Assembly: GCF_001894825.1 (NCBI RefSeq)
Contig: NZ_BCWY01000008.1
Coordinates: 21,691-85,690, forward strand
Direction of reading: 5' to 3'
Length of the DNA: 64,000 bases
Source of the DNA: Rhodococcus jostii NBRC 16295
GTDB lineage: Bacteria; Actinomycetota; Actinomycetes; Mycobacteriales; Mycobacteriaceae
Position numbers and translations under genes: made by a program. Of the stretch, positions 8,675-16,148 are shown piece after piece. The stretch's first letter is position 1; every line of letters starts with the position of its first letter. The notes beneath the pieces were generated by a model. The model was given only the letters and a program-made list of their open reading frames with translations. It ran no database searches and was not told the origin of the DNA.

Positions 8675-9622
8675 ATGAACGCACCTCGCATACGCACCGA
8701 CCAGCCCTGTCTGCAGCTGAAGGGAGTGGTTAAACGGTTCGGGAACACCACCGCGGTGGGCGGGGTGGACTTGCAACTCGCACCCGCGCGAATCCTGGCC
8801 CTGCTCGGCCCCAACGGTGCGGGCAAAACCACCACGATCGAGATGTGCGAAGGGTTCACTGCGCCGGACGAGGGGGAAATCTCCGTACTCGGGTTGAACC
8901 CGAGCACCGACGCCGATGCCCTCCGTCCCCGCATCGGGGTCATGCTCCAAGGTGGCGGTGGCTACCCCGGAGCCCGAACCGGGGAGATGCTCCGGGTCGT
9001 CGCCGGCTGCGCTCTCGACCCCCTCGACCCGGAATGGCTGCTGCAGACCCTCGGGTTGGCGGACGCCACCCGCACACCGTTCAAACGTCTCTCCGGCGGC
9101 CAGCAACAACGCCTGTCCTTGGCGTGTGCGCTCGTCGGCCGGCCCGAGCTGGTCTTCCTGGACGAACCAACCGCCGGACTCGACCCGCAGGCACGCCATG
9201 TGGTGTGGGAGCTGATCGACAGTCTTCGTCGCGACGGTGTCGCTGTCGTGCTCACCACCCATCTGATGGACGAAGCGGAAGCTCTCGCCGACGAGGCCGT
9301 CATCCTCGACCACGGACGAATCGTGGCCGCCGGATCCCCGGGCGAATTGGTCCGACGCGGAGCCGAACAGCAGGTGCGTTTCACTGCACTACCGGGCCTG
9401 GACCTTTCGACCTTGCAGACGACTCTGGCGGGCACCCACCGGGTTGACGAAACCAGCCCCGGCTCCTACCTGATCGAAGGCCATTTGAGCCCGCAGCTGT
9501 TAACGACCATCTCCACCTGGTGCGCTGGGATGAACGTGCTCATGACCGAATTGCAGGTCGAGCAACGCAGTCTCGAGGACTATTTTCTCGACCTGACCGG
9601 GCGGGAGATGAGCTACCGATGA
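8675..9622 (+). CDS. ABC exporter ATP-binding protein
   Basis: A 315-residue ATPase of the DrrA/ABC-2 drug and polyketide exporter class. Visible motifs: Walker A LLGPNGAGKTTTIEM (~residue 45-60), a Q-loop region VMLQGGG, signature LSGGQQQRLSLA (~143-154), Walker B LVFLDEPTAGLDPQA and the switch histidine in VVLTTHLMDEAE. The C-terminal ~90 residues are the accessory domain typical of these exporters. The start is the ATG at 8675 with GGAG at 8666-8669. Its stop overlaps the next start (ATGA), so it is translationally coupled to the permease. Placement behind the sty operon suggests a solvent/toxic-metabolite efflux role, but a terminator separates them and the substrate is unknown. Confidence 0.9.
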   Translation: MNAPRIRTDQPCLQLKGVVKRFGNTTAVGGVDLQLAPARILALLGPNGAGKTTTIEMCEGFTAPDEGEISVLGLNPSTDADALRPRIGVMLQGGGGYPGARTGEMLRVVAGCALDPLDPEWLLQTLGLADATRTPFKRLSGGQQQRLSLACALVGRPELVFLDEPTAGLDPQARHVVWELIDSLRRDGVAVVLTTHLMDEAEALADEAVILDHGRIVAAGSPGELVRRGAEQQVRFTALPGLDLSTLQTTLAGTHRVDETSPGSYLIEGHLSPQLLTTISTWCAGMNVLMTELQVEQRSLEDYFLDLTGREMSYR

Positions 9623-10404
9623 GCACCCTCTCCCCCGGCCCGATGTTCACCGCCGGCACCTTCGCCCCCGCACCGCGACGAAACACCGCTCCGGCCATGC
9701 TCGCCGCCCTGACCCGACTCGAAGCAACATTGCTGCTCCGCAACAGCGAACAACAGCTGTTGACGATGATGCTGCCGGTCACCTTCCTGATCGGACTGAC
9801 CGTCCTGCCGATCGGAACTATGCCCCACCCCCGCATCGACACCGTTTTCCCCGTCGTTCTCGCGGTGGCGATCATGTCCACCGGGTTCACCGGCCAAGCC
9901 ATCGCCATCGGATTCGACCGGCGCTACGGCGCGCTGAAACGGCTCGGCGCCAACGCCATCCCCAAATGGGCGATGATCACCGGCAAGAGCGCCGCGGTCG
10001 TAGTCGTGGTCGCCCTGCAAACGTTGCTACTCGGCACGATCGCGGCAGTCCTCGGCTGGCGACCGAACCTACTGGAAATGCTCCTCACTGCCGCAGTGAT
10101 CACCGTCGGCACCGCTGCTTTCGCCGCGCTCGGGTTGTTGCTCGGCGGCAGTCTACGTGCTGAAATCATTCTGGCGCTGGCGAATATCCTCTGGTTCTTG
10201 CAGCTGGGATTGTGCTCGATCGCGACGCTGCCCGGCACCTCTTCCACGGTGCAGAACCTGGTCGAGCTCACTCCCGCCGGCGCCCTCTCAGACGCGCTGC
10301 ACCAGGCGAACACCGGCAGCCTCGCACTGTCCAGCCTCATCGTTATGGCGGTGTGGGCTTCTGCTGCAGCAGCTTTGGCGCGACGAACGTTCACGTTCGC
10401 CTGA
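9619..10404 (+). CDS. ABC-2 type exporter permease
   Basis: A 261-residue membrane protein with about six predicted helices (MLPVTFLIGLTVLPIG, VVLAVAIMSTGFTGQAIAI, VVVVVALQTLLLGTIAAVLG, AAVITVGTAAFAALGLLLGG and two more), matching the ABC-2 membrane family. The RRYGALKRLGANAIP loop is the conserved cytoplasmic coupling segment. It starts at the ATG overlapping the upstream ATPase stop, so the two form one exporter. An export role for a hydrophobic compound is inferred from family and neighbourhood. Confidence 0.88.
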   Translation: MSTLSPGPMFTAGTFAPAPRRNTAPAMLAALTRLEATLLLRNSEQQLLTMMLPVTFLIGLTVLPIGTMPHPRIDTVFPVVLAVAIMSTGFTGQAIAIGFDRRYGALKRLGANAIPKWAMITGKSAAVVVVVALQTLLLGTIAAVLGWRPNLLEMLLTAAVITVGTAAFAALGLLLGGSLRAEIILALANILWFLQLGLCSIATLPGTSSTVQNLVELTPAGALSDALHQANTGSLALSSLIVMAVWASAAAALARRTFTFA

Positions 10405-10740
10405 GCTTGTCCGCTCTGGGCCGCAGCTACGTCATTACCTCTGGGAGAGTGGCGATCCTGAGGAGCCCTTCGGTTCGGAATCGTCGCACAATCCGAGCGC
10501 AAATTGACAAGACCGGACCCCGTCGGATGACAGAAGATGTGAGTGCCATCACAAAGCGGGGGCTCGAGTGGCGTACACCGCACCTGTTGGCGCGCTCAAT
10601 TCTTCTGCAACGTAGACGAAATCCCCGTGCCTGCACCGAAGTCTCTGGAGACCAGGGACTTCCGACGCGAAACCCGCCCCCGAACTACACAGTGACCAGC
10701 TCGACAACGAGTTGGCGAAACACAAAAGGAGATGAGATAC
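10405..10740. promoter_or_regulatory. Upstream region of the SCP2/coiled-coil module
   Basis: This is 336 bp without a supported gene. It contains a perfect CRP/GlxR-like box at 10538-10553 and ends with a strong ribosome binding site (AAAAGGAG, 10724-10731) for the first SCP2-like gene. It most likely holds the promoter of the following module. Confidence 0.5.
10538..10553. promoter_or_regulatory. Perfect CRP/GlxR consensus site
   Basis: TGTGAGTGCCATCACA matches TGTGA-N6-TCACA at all ten conserved positions. It lies 188 bp before the first SCP2-like gene, suggesting cAMP/GlxR control of the module alongside the weaker site upstream of styA. Confidence 0.6.
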
Positions 10741-11154
10741 ATGACCGACAAGCTGAAGTTCTTCTCGCAGGAGTGGTGTGACGCCGCACGCGAGGCTGTC
10801 AACGCCAACCCGGACGTCCTCGCTGGATTCAAGGACGCATCGTCGTTCACCAACAAGATGGAATTCGGCGTGATCGGCCGCGACGACGTCGCCAGCCACC
10901 TTGAGTTCAAGGAGGGCAAGGTCGTCTCCTGGTCACCGCGCGTCTTCGACCAGAGCGAGCTGTGGCTGGTCATTAACGGCAGCTTCCAGACCTGGCAGAC
11001 CGCGGCCGCCGGTGAGGAAGAGGGCGGAAAGCTTCTGATGAAGGGCCTGATCAAGTTCGCCAAGGGACCGATGTCCGCGGCGATCGAGAACGCCGGCGCC
11101 CTCAACGCGTTCCTGCGCACCTGGGGACAGATCCCCACCGACTGGGACGTGTAG
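10741..11154 (+). CDS. Small SCP2-fold (sterol-carrier-like) protein
   Basis: A 137-residue soluble protein without signal peptide. The opening KFFSQEWCDAAREAVNANP, the central strands and the C-terminal amphipathic helices (GKLLMKGLIKFAKGPMSAAIENAGALNAFLRTW) read as an SCP2-like fold, a hydrophobic-ligand-binding tunnel. AAAAGGAG precedes the ATG at 10741 by 9 nt; an ATG at 10732 is in frame but too close to that site. A hairpin lies between this gene and the next SCP2-like gene, so it may be expressed at a higher level than the rest. I infer a cytoplasmic carrier or sink for hydrophobic molecules; no ligand is known. Confidence 0.65.
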   Translation: MTDKLKFFSQEWCDAAREAVNANPDVLAGFKDASSFTNKMEFGVIGRDDVASHLEFKEGKVVSWSPRVFDQSELWLVINGSFQTWQTAAAGEEEGGKLLMKGLIKFAKGPMSAAIENAGALNAFLRTWGQIPTDWDV

Positions 11155-11191
11155 TCGACCTCCGTCAATTCGCTCACACCAGTTAGCCCCT

Positions 11192-11230
11192 CGCGCGGGA
11201 CTCATGTCCTGCTGGAACGAGTCCCGCGCG
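11192..11230 (+). terminator. Hairpin between the two SCP2-like genes
   Basis: A perfect 12-bp GC-rich stem (CGCGCGGGACTC at 11192-11203, complement at 11219-11230) with a 15-nt loop, 38 nt after the first SCP2 gene stop and 54 nt before the next start. It could be a partial terminator or an mRNA-stabilising processing site that raises expression of the first gene. Confidence 0.6.
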
Positions 11231-11283
11231 GGTCCGAACATCCGAACCCTCACCGAACACCATGCTTGGAAAGGCCTTGACCC

Positions 11284-11736
11284 ATGACAACCGTCGAGAA
11301 GGGCTACGCCGTCACGATGTACGACGGCGAGGACGCTAACGGCGTCGCCGGTATTGTCGGGATGCTGCTTGGGCAGAATCTCGAGAACTTCCCCTCCCGC
11401 GTGAAGTTCGCGCGTCGCATCTCCCGGCCGGTATCGATCTACAGCACCGACACCGAGACCGCCTGCACCATCATCTTCGGCAGTGACGAGGCCGTCGTCT
11501 ACAACGACATCGTCGGCAAGCCCGCCGTCACGGTGATGGCGACCGTCGATCAGATCCTCGACGTCTCCCAGTTGCCGATGAAGGCCGGTGGTCTGGTGCC
11601 GGTCGGATTCTTCACCGGCCGCGGTGTGTCCGTTCTCGGGGAAATCCTCGAGCACAAGCTCGTCGTCAAGGGACTGCTGACCCACACCGTGACAGCGCTA
11701 CGCACGATCGCGTTGGTCTCGGTCGTCGACGCATGA
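11284..11736 (+). CDS. Second SCP2-like protein, heads the coiled-coil membrane gene run
   Basis: A 150-residue protein. The segment from VVYNDIVGKPAVTVMATVDQ through GRGVSVLGEILEHKLVVKGLLTHTVTALRTIALVSVV matches the C-terminal half of SCP2 domains, in which a GR...G...L.VKGLL..T..L......SV pattern is typical. It has no signal sequence or confident membrane segment. It shares little sequence with the preceding SCP2-like protein, so the pair is not a recent duplication. Its stop overlaps the next start (ATGA at 11733), tying it by translation to the first single-pass membrane protein. This coupling is the main reason to view SCP2 and membrane proteins as one machine. Confidence 0.65.
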   Translation: MTTVEKGYAVTMYDGEDANGVAGIVGMLLGQNLENFPSRVKFARRISRPVSIYSTDTETACTIIFGSDEAVVYNDIVGKPAVTVMATVDQILDVSQLPMKAGGLVPVGFFTGRGVSVLGEILEHKLVVKGLLTHTVTALRTIALVSVVDA

Positions 11737-12386
11737 CCGCGCTCTCGGGCCGAGGGCGCCCGTCAAGTCACGCCCTCGACGATCGCACCGACGTCTTCGA
11801 GTTGCCCTATGTCGGTGACCCCGAGGCATTCGAACCGGATCCGCCGCGGGCGTCGGCGAAGATGAACATTGCCCGCGGGCTGCTCGTGCTCGCGTTGATC
11901 CCGATTGGCGCGTTGTACCTGTATCCGCGGATCTACGATCTGACGGCGACGCCGTACCGGCTCGATCAGGCAGTGGTCTCGGCAGGTAATTACAACCCCG
12001 CGCTCGACCAAATCGTCGAGCACGAGAAAGTCACTCTCGCCGCGTTCGATTCGCTCGAGAAGATGAAGATCTCGCTGGCGAGTGTGCTGAGCACCGACGC
12101 GACGGTGACCGCGGAACTGAACACCTTGACCGGGCAGATCAGCGGCGACGTCCAGGCAACCCTGAATCAGGCCGGGGCGAACGTGACCGACCTGGTCGCT
12201 TCCCTCGATACCTTGACCGCGCACATCAATTCGCTGCAGCCCGCGGCCGACGGCGCCACTGACGCCGTTGCCGGCAACCGGGCCACCTTGGACGCGATCC
12301 TCGACGACGCACGCTCGACCGCCGAGAAGGTCCACAGCGCCCGCCTGTCCGCCGAAGAATCCGCCAACGATTTGTCCGGAAAGTAG
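11733..12386 (+). CDS. Single-pass membrane protein with helical extracytoplasmic domain (module protein 1 of 5)
   Basis: 217 residues, function not recognised. About 43 polar N-terminal residues precede one hydrophobic helix (IARGLLVLALIPIGALYLYP, ~45-65), followed by ~150 residues rich in Ala, Leu, Thr, Asp with heptad-like spacing (ELNTLTGQISGDVQATLNQA, DLVASLDTLTAHINSL). Topology is probably N-in/C-out. The ATG overlaps the SCP2-like stop. There is no MCE domain signature and no lipobox. It has the look of the tail region of Mce-type proteins without the Mce fold. The GGAG of the next gene begins before this stop. Confidence 0.6.
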   Translation: MTALSGRGRPSSHALDDRTDVFELPYVGDPEAFEPDPPRASAKMNIARGLLVLALIPIGALYLYPRIYDLTATPYRLDQAVVSAGNYNPALDQIVEHEKVTLAAFDSLEKMKISLASVLSTDATVTAELNTLTGQISGDVQATLNQAGANVTDLVASLDTLTAHINSLQPAADGATDAVAGNRATLDAILDDARSTAEKVHSARLSAEESANDLSGK

Positions 12387-12397
12387 GAGATGTACCC

Positions 12398-12931
12398 GTG
12401 ATTTTCTTCGGACGCCGCGGCGGTCCGGCCCGATTGGTGCTGTCGGTCGTCGCGGTTGGCGTGCTCGGCCTGCTCGCGTTCGTGGTGTTCAACCTCAACA
12501 CCCGACTCGACAACCAGCAACGGGCCAACGAAACCAGTATCACCGCCTCCTCAGCGATTGTCGACGTGAACGACCGGCTGACCAACCAGCTGCAGCAGCT
12601 GACCGAGCTCACCCACACCGCGCAGAACGCGCTCGACTCCACTGCGGCGCTGGGTCCGTTGCTCGTCAAGCTGGACGAGGCGATCTCCCCCGCCGCGCAG
12701 ATGCTGGCCAGTAACACCGAAGGGGCGCAGCTGACCAATGATCAGCTGACGAACATTCAGGGCATCCTCGGCGAGGTGCAGAACACCGTGGTGCCGCTGG
12801 TGGAATCCGCCCGCGCCTTCGGCGATCAGGGCCAGCAGCTGTTGGCCGTCGTGCAGGGCCTGGTCAGTGACCTGCAAGGGTCGGTCGCTGCGGCGCAGAC
12901 CATCAACCAGATGCTGCCGCTGCCCGGCTGA
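12398..12931 (+). CDS. Single-pass membrane coiled-coil protein (module protein 2 of 5)
   Basis: 177 residues, function not recognised. A short basic N-terminus (FFGRRGGPAR) leads straight into a membrane helix (LVLSVVAVGVLGLLAFVVF, ~12-30), then a continuous Gln/Asn/Leu-rich helical region (RLTNQLQQLTELTHTAQNAL, QLTNDQLTNIQGILGEVQNT) to the C-terminus. The start is a GTG at 12398 with TAGGAGA upstream, 11 nt after the preceding stop. Of the five it has the clearest coiled-coil character. N-in/C-out topology is predicted from positive charges. Confidence 0.6.
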   Translation: MIFFGRRGGPARLVLSVVAVGVLGLLAFVVFNLNTRLDNQQRANETSITASSAIVDVNDRLTNQLQQLTELTHTAQNALDSTAALGPLLVKLDEAISPAAQMLASNTEGAQLTNDQLTNIQGILGEVQNTVVPLVESARAFGDQGQQLLAVVQGLVSDLQGSVAAAQTINQMLPLPG

Positions 12932-12968
12932 TCGACCTTCCCCTCCCCTTTGAACCGACAACCGATCG

Positions 12969-13688
12969 ATGACTGGACGTGACATGAAGATGGGCACCGA
13001 CCTGCCGGACGAGGCATATCCACGCCGCGGCCTGGCCCGATTCCAGCGTTTCGATGTTCCCGCATCAGCGCTGCCGTACCGCAAGGGCGTGATACCGCAA
13101 CGCCCGGATGTACCAGCGACCGCCGTAGCCGGCTCGAATGGTTTCACTGTGGCCACCGAATGGATGGGCCGGTTGGCCGCGGTCCTGGCCCTCGTCCTGT
13201 TCGCACTGGTCCTCATGGCCATCCACAAAGGCCAGCTCGTGCAGGACAGTGCCCGCACCATCGTGGACAATTTCCGGACGACCAACGGTTACTTCGCCGA
13301 CCGCGCCGACCTGACCGCGCCGGCGACCGCCCGCAAGCAACTCGACGAACTCGCCGGGGTACTGGCGGATCTCAACACGGCCACCGCGACCGATGTCGAT
13401 CATCTTGCGGCGCTGCTGCCGGACGCGCGGGCGTTGCTTGCCGCCGGGCAGGGTGACACCGCGATCGCCGGGCAGCTCGAAGGTGTCGCCACCACCCTGC
13501 AGGGATCGGCTGCCTCCCTGCACCAGATCTCCGGGGACGCCAACACCACGGTCTCCGCTGTCGACAACGAACTCACCACGGCCATCGACCTGGTCAACCA
13601 GCTCAACCGTGAGCTCACCCGCACAACCAACAAGCTGGCGCTCATTCCCGCCCAAGACGCCATCATTCCTGCACCCGGAGGCAACTGA
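12969..13688 (+). CDS. Single-pass membrane coiled-coil protein (module protein 3 of 5)
   Basis: 239 residues, function not recognised. It has a ~65-residue cytoplasmic N-terminus containing a YPRRGLARFQRFDVP stretch, one membrane helix (LAAVLALVLFALVLMAI, ~70-86), then a helical region with a conserved-looking repeat style (ARKQLDELAGVLADLNTATA, QLEGVATTLQGSAASLHQIS). The end is Pro/Gly-rich (IIPAPGGN). An in-frame ATG at 12984 is an alternative start. The stop codon is immediately followed by the ATG of the next gene, implying coupling. Confidence 0.6.
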   Translation: MTGRDMKMGTDLPDEAYPRRGLARFQRFDVPASALPYRKGVIPQRPDVPATAVAGSNGFTVATEWMGRLAAVLALVLFALVLMAIHKGQLVQDSARTIVDNFRTTNGYFADRADLTAPATARKQLDELAGVLADLNTATATDVDHLAALLPDARALLAAGQGDTAIAGQLEGVATTLQGSAASLHQISGDANTTVSAVDNELTTAIDLVNQLNRELTRTTNKLALIPAQDAIIPAPGGN

Positions 13689-14336
13689 ATGATCACCAAG
13701 AAGGCATGGCTCGGGGTCGTCCTCGGTCTCGGCGTGGCACCGGCGGTGCTGCTGTGCGCGGTCAACGGGTTCGTTCCCGGTCTCGACGACGTCGTCGACC
13801 CTCTTGGTCGGCCGTCCCAGCTCAGCCTCGAAGTCATCGACTCCGCCGGACAGTTCGACACCCTCACCGGCATCCTCGTTCCCAAGCACACCCAGCTCTC
13901 CGGAGACATCCAGACCCTGGGCCCGCTGGCCGACGACCTCGAGGGTCTCACCGACAAGGCCGGCGAACTATCCGGGCAGGCGAAAACGCTCAACTCCTCG
14001 ACCGGCGACGTCAGCACGATCGCCAAGCCGCTACCGGACCTGGTCGCGAACGTGACCGGTCGCGCCAATCAGGCCGCCCCCACCGTTGCGGGACTGTCTA
14101 CCGCCGTCGGGTCGGTGACCACCCAACTCGAGGCCGTCAACGAAGGTCTGACGACGGTCGGAGGCACTCTGAGCACCCTCGGCCCGAAGGCCACCGCGAT
14201 CGCCGCGACCCTGGCGAACGTGGAGGAAGAAGCACGCCACGTCCAGGAGATGGGTCCGCTGCTCGCAGTAGTCGGACCTCCCGTCAACTCCCTCAACCTC
14301 CCCGCACTCGGTGTCGCAACCACTCCCACCCCGTAA
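13689..14336 (+). CDS. Single-pass membrane coiled-coil protein (module protein 4 of 5)
   Basis: 215 residues, function not recognised. The N-terminus (MITKKAWLGVVLGLGVAPAVLLCAVNG) is a membrane anchor or uncleaved signal, followed by ~160 residues of Leu/Thr/Ala-rich helix (DIQTLGPLADDLEGLTDKAG, TVAGLSTAVGSVTTQLEAVN) and a Pro/Thr-rich tail. It begins at the base after the preceding stop. The only cysteine lies inside the hydrophobic segment (LLCAVNG), which is not a convincing lipobox. Confidence 0.6.
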   Translation: MITKKAWLGVVLGLGVAPAVLLCAVNGFVPGLDDVVDPLGRPSQLSLEVIDSAGQFDTLTGILVPKHTQLSGDIQTLGPLADDLEGLTDKAGELSGQAKTLNSSTGDVSTIAKPLPDLVANVTGRANQAAPTVAGLSTAVGSVTTQLEAVNEGLTTVGGTLSTLGPKATAIAATLANVEEEARHVQEMGPLLAVVGPPVNSLNLPALGVATTPTP

Positions 14337-14387
14337 CGCTCGCCGCGGCCACCCGGCCGCACACGAGTGAAAGGCAGAACACAGACG

Positions 14388-14912
14388 ATGTTTCGGCTCT
14401 CCTGGGCAATTGCCGCAGCCTCCACCATCGCGCTCCTGTGTGGCATCTTGATCGTCACAAGGGACCTCGCCATCACCAACGACATCTTCAAAGACGGTGT
14501 GGTACAAGCGCAAACGGTGGACAAGACCACCAACGACGCACTGGTGGGTGCGAAAGAGCTTCCTCCCGCCAACGCCGCCATCAACCAGGGCCTGCCCGAG
14601 GTGGTGGGAGTCCTGGACTCCCTGACCCGCGCCGACCAGACACTGGGCGATCTCGGCACCCAGCTGGCATCTCTCGGTGACGCTCTGAAGGCCGCCGACG
14701 CCCCCCTGGGCGGGATCATCGACGCCGGCGCGGCGGCGACGGATCAGGCCAACGCCGCCGCAATGCCGGCCGAGCAGATCGTGCACACCCTGGCCGACGC
14801 CGATGGCAAGGTGCAAGCTTTGGCTCCGCTGCTGGACCAGTCCCTCGCCCTCGGGCAGGAAATCGACTCGAAGCTGCGGATCGCGCTGATCTTGCCCGTG
14901 ATCGGGGAGTAA
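14388..14912 (+). CDS. Single-pass membrane coiled-coil protein (module protein 5 of 5)
   Basis: 174 residues, function not recognised. The membrane helix lies at the N-terminus (FRLSWAIAAASTIALLCGILIV), followed by an Ala/Leu/Asp-rich helical domain (QTLGDLGTQLASLGDALKAA, IVHTLADADGKVQALAPLLD). The C-terminus is moderately hydrophobic (LRIALILPVIGE). I chose the ATG at 14388; an in-frame GTG at 14367 is possible and neither has a strong ribosome binding site. It is last in the run: a hairpin follows 29 nt after the stop. Confidence 0.58.
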   Translation: MFRLSWAIAAASTIALLCGILIVTRDLAITNDIFKDGVVQAQTVDKTTNDALVGAKELPPANAAINQGLPEVVGVLDSLTRADQTLGDLGTQLASLGDALKAADAPLGGIIDAGAAATDQANAAAMPAEQIVHTLADADGKVQALAPLLDQSLALGQEIDSKLRIALILPVIGE

Positions 14913-14941
14913 CCGGTGGGGCGGTAACACCGGACCCTCGC

Positions 14942-14964
14942 TCGTGCTCGTCGGAGGAGCACGA
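14942..14964 (+). terminator. Hairpin ending the coiled-coil membrane gene run
   Basis: A perfect 8-bp stem (TCGTGCTC at 14942-14949, GAGCACGA at 14957-14964) with a 7-nt loop, directly after a weaker 6-bp inverted repeat (14913-14933). Together they probably end the module transcript. Confidence 0.55.
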
Positions 14965-15015
14965 AACGAGACCGCACCTCACGCATCAACCATCCGAAGT
15001 ACGACGGAGAACGAC

Positions 15016-15258
15016 ATGGATCCCTACGATCAGGCCCTGCTCGAGCACACCTTGCGGTGGTGCAACTACGGGGGCGGTGACGAACACATCTTCCCCGAGT
15101 TCGGTCTCACCCCGGAAATGTTCTATCGGCGTGTCCTCGCCGTGGTCGACACGCGCAGTGACCTCGAGTTTCCCGCCAAGCAGTACCTCCGCGCGTACTG
15201 CACCGAGAAGGTCACCAATTCCGCTCGCCGACGCAGGACCCACCCGTTCGGCCTTTGA
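15016..15258 (+). CDS. Small DUF3263-like protein
   Basis: An 80-residue protein resembling the actinobacterial DUF3263 family: the pattern LLEHTLRWCNYGG...IFPEFGLTPEMFYRRVLAVVD matches the family's helix-turn-helix-like core, in which an aromatic residue precedes a short loop and a (Y/F)Y..(L/V)..(L/V)(V/I)D helix. The Arg-rich tail (NSARRRRTH) suggests nucleic-acid binding. The ATG at 15016 is preceded by a poor ribosome binding site (ACGGAGAACGAC). It lies between the coiled-coil run and the second isomerase. It may be a small regulator; the function of the family is unknown. Confidence 0.6.
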   Translation: MDPYDQALLEHTLRWCNYGGGDEHIFPEFGLTPEMFYRRVLAVVDTRSDLEFPAKQYLRAYCTEKVTNSARRRRTHPFGL

Positions 15259-15505
15259 CAACCGGGGATCATCACGCCGGGGCGGATCCTCAGGATCTAT
15301 GGTCTGCCACGGCTGCGGCTACTAGCGTCGCCTATAACTGCCGCACCCCGCGACTTCTTCATCGAGGGAGCGCCATCGTGACCGAACGTCAGTTGCGCCG
15401 ACATCAGGTGACGCCATCGCTCCGACACGTCCTCCGGGCAACGTCGCGGCGTGAACCCGACCTCGATCGTTTGTATCCGAACGCCACAAAATGGAGGTGG
15501 AAGTT

Positions 15506-16006
15506 ATGGAAACCCTGCAGCGAAAGATGGCCGGCCACGGCATCTTGATGATCTTCTCCACACTGATCGCGGGGCTGGTCCTGTGGGCGAAGCTCCTCGG
15601 AGGATGGGAAGTTCGCCCCGGCAAGATCGTCAAGTTCGACGTCCCCGGAACCGATGAGGGGTGGGCTCGCGCGCACACCGGCCCAGCGCTCAACGGCATG
15701 ATGGTCATCGCGGCCGCGTCGGTGATGCCCCACACCGGCTTGCCCACCAAGACCGCGAAACGTCTCGGATGGATCGTCGTTGCCGACGGTTGGGCGAATG
15801 TCCTGTTCTACTTCGCGTCGAACTTCACCGAGAACCGGTCGCTGAGTTTCGGCCCGAACAAGCACGGCAAGCAAAACATCTTCTCGACCATCGGACTTCT
15901 GCCCGCATACGTGTTCGGCGTCCTCGTCACCGTCGCGATGCCGATCATTGGTTGGAAGGCTCTGAAGAACAGCACCGCGACGAGCAAGGTTCTCGAGCAG
16001 ATCTGA
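15506..16006 (+). CDS. Second styrene oxide isomerase paralogue
   Basis: A 166-residue StyC homologue with the same four-helix layout. It keeps all four active-site positions seen in the first copy (His57, Asn63, Asp94, Tyr102; context ARAHTGPALNGMMVIA and VVADGWANV) but differs elsewhere, for example WAKLLGGWEVRPGKIVKF instead of WMNLVGGFEIVPGYIINF. It is therefore an old paralogue, probably active, possibly with a different epoxide preference or expression pattern. GGAGGT about 8-13 nt upstream supports the ATG at 15506; a GTG/ATG a few codons earlier overlaps that site. It is monocistronic, followed by a hairpin. Confidence 0.88.
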   Translation: METLQRKMAGHGILMIFSTLIAGLVLWAKLLGGWEVRPGKIVKFDVPGTDEGWARAHTGPALNGMMVIAAASVMPHTGLPTKTAKRLGWIVVADGWANVLFYFASNFTENRSLSFGPNKHGKQNIFSTIGLLPAYVFGVLVTVAMPIIGWKALKNSTATSKVLEQI

Positions 16007-16054
16007 AGTCCACACCCGCGCTCAGCCCTAGCGCAGGTCAAGTATCAGGAGTTC

Positions 16055-16087
16055 CGTGGGCGCCGCCCGAACCGGCCGGCGCCCACG
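16055..16087 (+). terminator. Hairpin terminator after second isomerase
   Basis: A perfect 11-bp stem (CGTGGGCGCCG at 16055-16065, complement at 16077-16087) with an 11-nt loop, 48 nt after the isomerase stop. It covers an in-frame GTG (16056) that could otherwise be taken as the start of the flavohaemoprotein. Confidence 0.65.
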
Positions 16088-16148
16088 CCTCTCGATCGCC
16101 CCCCGAGCACCGCTCTCAGCTTCGAACAAGACAAAAGCAACGATTGTC

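Noticed and set aside
8675..10404. ABC-2 exporter as part of the styABCD operon
   Set aside because: A strong hairpin separates it from styD and it has its own ribosome binding site; a functional link remains only a positional guess.
11733..14912. Mce-family proteins
   Set aside because: Single-pass helical layout is similar, but I see no Mce beta-domain, no YrbE permease and no lipoprotein member.
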